From Phycomyces blakesleeanus NRRL 1555(-) (lineage: Eukaryota; Mucoromycota; Mucoromycetes; Mucorales; Phycomycetaceae): a stretch of DNA of 64,000 bases. The notes beneath the pieces are model-generated. The model was not told where the DNA came from. It did not search any database and saw nothing but the letters and a program-made list of their open reading frames with translations. Location of the stretch: contig NW_017265154.1 in assembly GCF_001638985.1 (NCBI RefSeq), forward strand, positions 930,001 to 994,000, in the 5' to 3' direction. Shown piece by piece: positions 61,770 through 64,000 of this stretch. Each line of letters begins with the position of its first letter. Position 1 is the first letter of the stretch. Both the position numbers and the translations under genes were made by a program.

Positions 61770-64000
61770 TTATACTTTAGTATCCTTTCTGCCTCGTGTG
61801 GCAATAGCCTTTGCGCGGTTGTCAGCAAATAAATGCTTGGTGACAATTTCGATTAAGTAAGAAAGGCCAAAATCAAGAATCATGCACATAGTCAACTTAT
61901 CACGGAACTATATATTTTAAAACGTAAGTAAGTTGGTTCCACATTTATGTACTTTTTATTCAATGATTACTTACAGCACTGGGAAACTTGACCAACTTAA
62001 GCTGTTCGTTGACCTCAGGGAAGAATTCGGTGGCTCCAGCAATAGCAATGCCGCCTACAGAAAGAAGACCATAATAAAGAGTCTTGTTGTCTTGAATGCG
62101 CTCACGGAAAGGATGTCCCTACAAAATCGAATTAGATTAAAGCCTCTATTTGCTTGTGTATGTAGATATTATAACTTACTTGATAGTTGATTGCAAACGT
62201 GGAGACCTGCATGGACAGTTGGATAAGGTAAACACCACTGTTAAGCAGACTAGGTTCGAATTCGCCTTCAAGATCGACTTCCTTTGGTCTACAATAAGGA
62301 GTAAGTATCTTTTTTCTTTCTTTCTGGATAAACCCAAACCAGTGTACTTACGGTTCGTAAGTTTTTGCAAGTGCATTAATATAAACCAAGGCTGCAATAT
62401 GAACAGCAAACTGACAGAGAACGGACAAAATAATGTATGGGTTGAAGATGTTGGGTTGGGGACGCTCTTTGGACAACTTTTGAAGAGGCTAAATAGTTTT
62501 ACAGGTAAAAAAATAAATATATTGTTCCGTTTTTCTTTTTTATTTGCAACATAAATCCCTTTCATTTACCTTTCCACGCGAGATACACAAGAAGCACACA
62601 GCCATCAACATGCCAGATATTGTAACCTGAAGATCGCCAAACTTGATACCATCAAGGTATAATACAGACAAGCTGTATGCAGAAATCAAGCAGTTTAGGG
62701 CCAATATCTTGTACATCTGAATCGTAGCAACCAGAGTACAACGACCCTGACGAATAATATTGTTAACTAATAAAATTTATTAGTTATTTTTACACCACAT
62801 ATACTTAATATTACTTACTGGCCATAACATTACGAAGTTTGGAGGTAAAGGGTGCAGCAACAGAAGCATCACCGAACTTAATACTCGGTGGTTCTCCCAT
62901 GTCCATATCTTCCATTAGCTTGTTGGTCATACCCTCAAGCTACAGAAACCAGAAGTTAGAATTACCAAACTCTGATGAGACTTCATGTATATTTTTACCT
63001 TTTGCTTTTGTTCTAATTGGCGTCTTTGAGCAGGTGTCATATTTTCCGTGACAACTTGGCTTCTGGGTGCATTTGGGTAAAGATGGGCAATCGCAGGAGG
63101 GGGAGGGGGAGGGGGAGCATTGAACCGGGCAGACAGCTGCTTTTGTTGCTCATACATGTTCTTCATTCTTTCAATGCGCTGGCGTTCGGCAATCTTTTTC
63201 AGATCTTCAGGAGTACCATCCAACAGAGCAACCCCGATATGAGCCTGCTTCAAGGCACCAACATCATTGGTTCCATCACCGGCCATCAAGGTGGTATATC
63301 CGAGGTCCTTCAATCCTGTCAGTAAATATTCCTAAATTATATAAGTAGGTTAACGTCTGGTCACTTTTCTATATTTAATTTCGCGTTCTCGTTATTACCT
63401 TTTGGGAAGGAGATACACGAGCGTATACCCAAGTGTGCTCCAAAAGTAACTTCATATTAGGTTTATCCATAAAGAGGTTCATTGCAGCTCCGGTCAAGCA
63501 AACATCATAATCATCAAGCAACTTCTGGTCCAATGGAGTTTCGGCATCAATTTCGATTTTGAAAGAGTCATCAATGGAGTGGAATGTGACCAGGTTGTTA
63601 TCTTTCGTTTTTTCATCCTTTTCTACAATCAAAACCTCGCGCTCAACAATTCCAACCTGACGAGCTACAGCACAGGCTGTCAATGGATTATCTCCAGTGA
63701 TCATTATGCAGCGGTGAGAGGACTCATTCAGTTCCTGGAGAGCCTCAATTGCATCATCCTTGAGAGGACAAGTAAATACAATGAACCCAGCAAAGGAAAG
63801 CTCACTTTCAACAGATTCACGAGTAAGATCCTTGATCTAAACCATCAAGACATTAAATTAAAAATGAATACATATATATATATATATATTATGCTTACCT
63901 TTTCAGTAGTAACATTATCGTTGAGGAACTTGTATCCAAGAGCAAGAACACGGCTACCCTTACGAGTAAAATGGCGATATGTGTCTTCATAATCTTTAGG
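61770..64000 (-). CDS. SPF1: P5A-type ATPase Spf1/ATP13A1, C-terminal part (5' end outside window)
   Basis: ER membrane P5A ATPase that removes mis-inserted transmembrane helices. Visible exons on the minus strand: >64000-63899, 63836-63399, 63331-62999, 62939-62819, 62766-62570, 62488-62352, 62288-62180, 62118-61975, 61907-61770; 572 residues, consistent phases. Seen: [40 protein letters not shown] (TGDN), [20 protein letters not shown] and [20 protein letters not shown] (hinge GDGxND). A Pro-rich, coiled insert ([20 protein letters not shown]) follows, then six C-terminal membrane helices with [20 protein letters not shown]. The phosphorylation motif lies right of the window. The C-terminus is basic ([15 protein letters not shown]). 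Confidence 0.94.

Overview
The window reads as nuclear DNA of an early-diverging filamentous fungus, most likely Mucoromycota (Mucorales-like). The evidence is intron-rich genes with short AT-rich GT-AG introns (about 45-160 nt), fungal-type proteins (GT15 mannosyltransferase, fused EGT1, fungal-type G-gamma), and transposons typical of that group (Plavaka-like CACTA, pogo, Tc1/mariner and a Fanzor-type element). The placement is inferred from gene content. No rRNA gene, CRISPR array or convincing tRNA was seen. One 100-base N run (35872-35971) marks a scaffold gap. Exon boundaries were set by hand from splice signals, reading frame and family conservation.

Left gene block (1-12029): the 3' part of PARN (+), NDUFAF7 (+), a GT15 Golgi mannosyltransferase (-), nuclear poly(A) polymerase (+) and a Sel1-repeat protein (+). 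A first transposon graveyard follows (about 12.0-17.9 kb). It holds a decayed Fanzor (eukaryotic TnpB-like, RNA-guided-nuclease family) gene interrupted by a 382-bp TA-flanked MITE. Second gene block (17985-28112): EGT1 (ergothioneine), a TLDc/OXR1 protein, an orphan 356-aa protein (-), G6PD (-) and MIC60 (-).

Second transposon region (29.3-46.5 kb): a complete pogo element whose transposase is open but has two altered catalytic positions; a broken Tc1/mariner transposase; a 1.2-kb element with terminal inverted repeats and a perfect 8-bp target duplication, which in reverse orientation is homologous to the 5' block in front of the Fanzor gene; and a Plavaka-like transposase with one in-frame TAG and a 3' frameshift. 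Right gene block (46571-64000): cationic amino-acid permease, COX17, an orphan 175-aa protein, G-protein gamma, NDUFB4, ITFG1-like FG-GAP membrane protein, JJJ1/DNAJC21, a CACTA-type non-autonomous element, mitochondrial transcription factor B, and the C-terminal part of the P5A ATPase Spf1.

The host genes are housekeeping and do not form an operon-like system. Many concern mitochondria (NDUFAF7, MIC60, COX17, NDUFB4, mtTFB) or mRNA tails (PARN, PAP). The most unusual content is the pair of related elements at 15.5-17.5 kb and 35.4-36.6 kb. They suggest that a Fanzor gene travelled in a TIR transposon with an 8-bp target duplication and gave rise to an internally deleted derivative.
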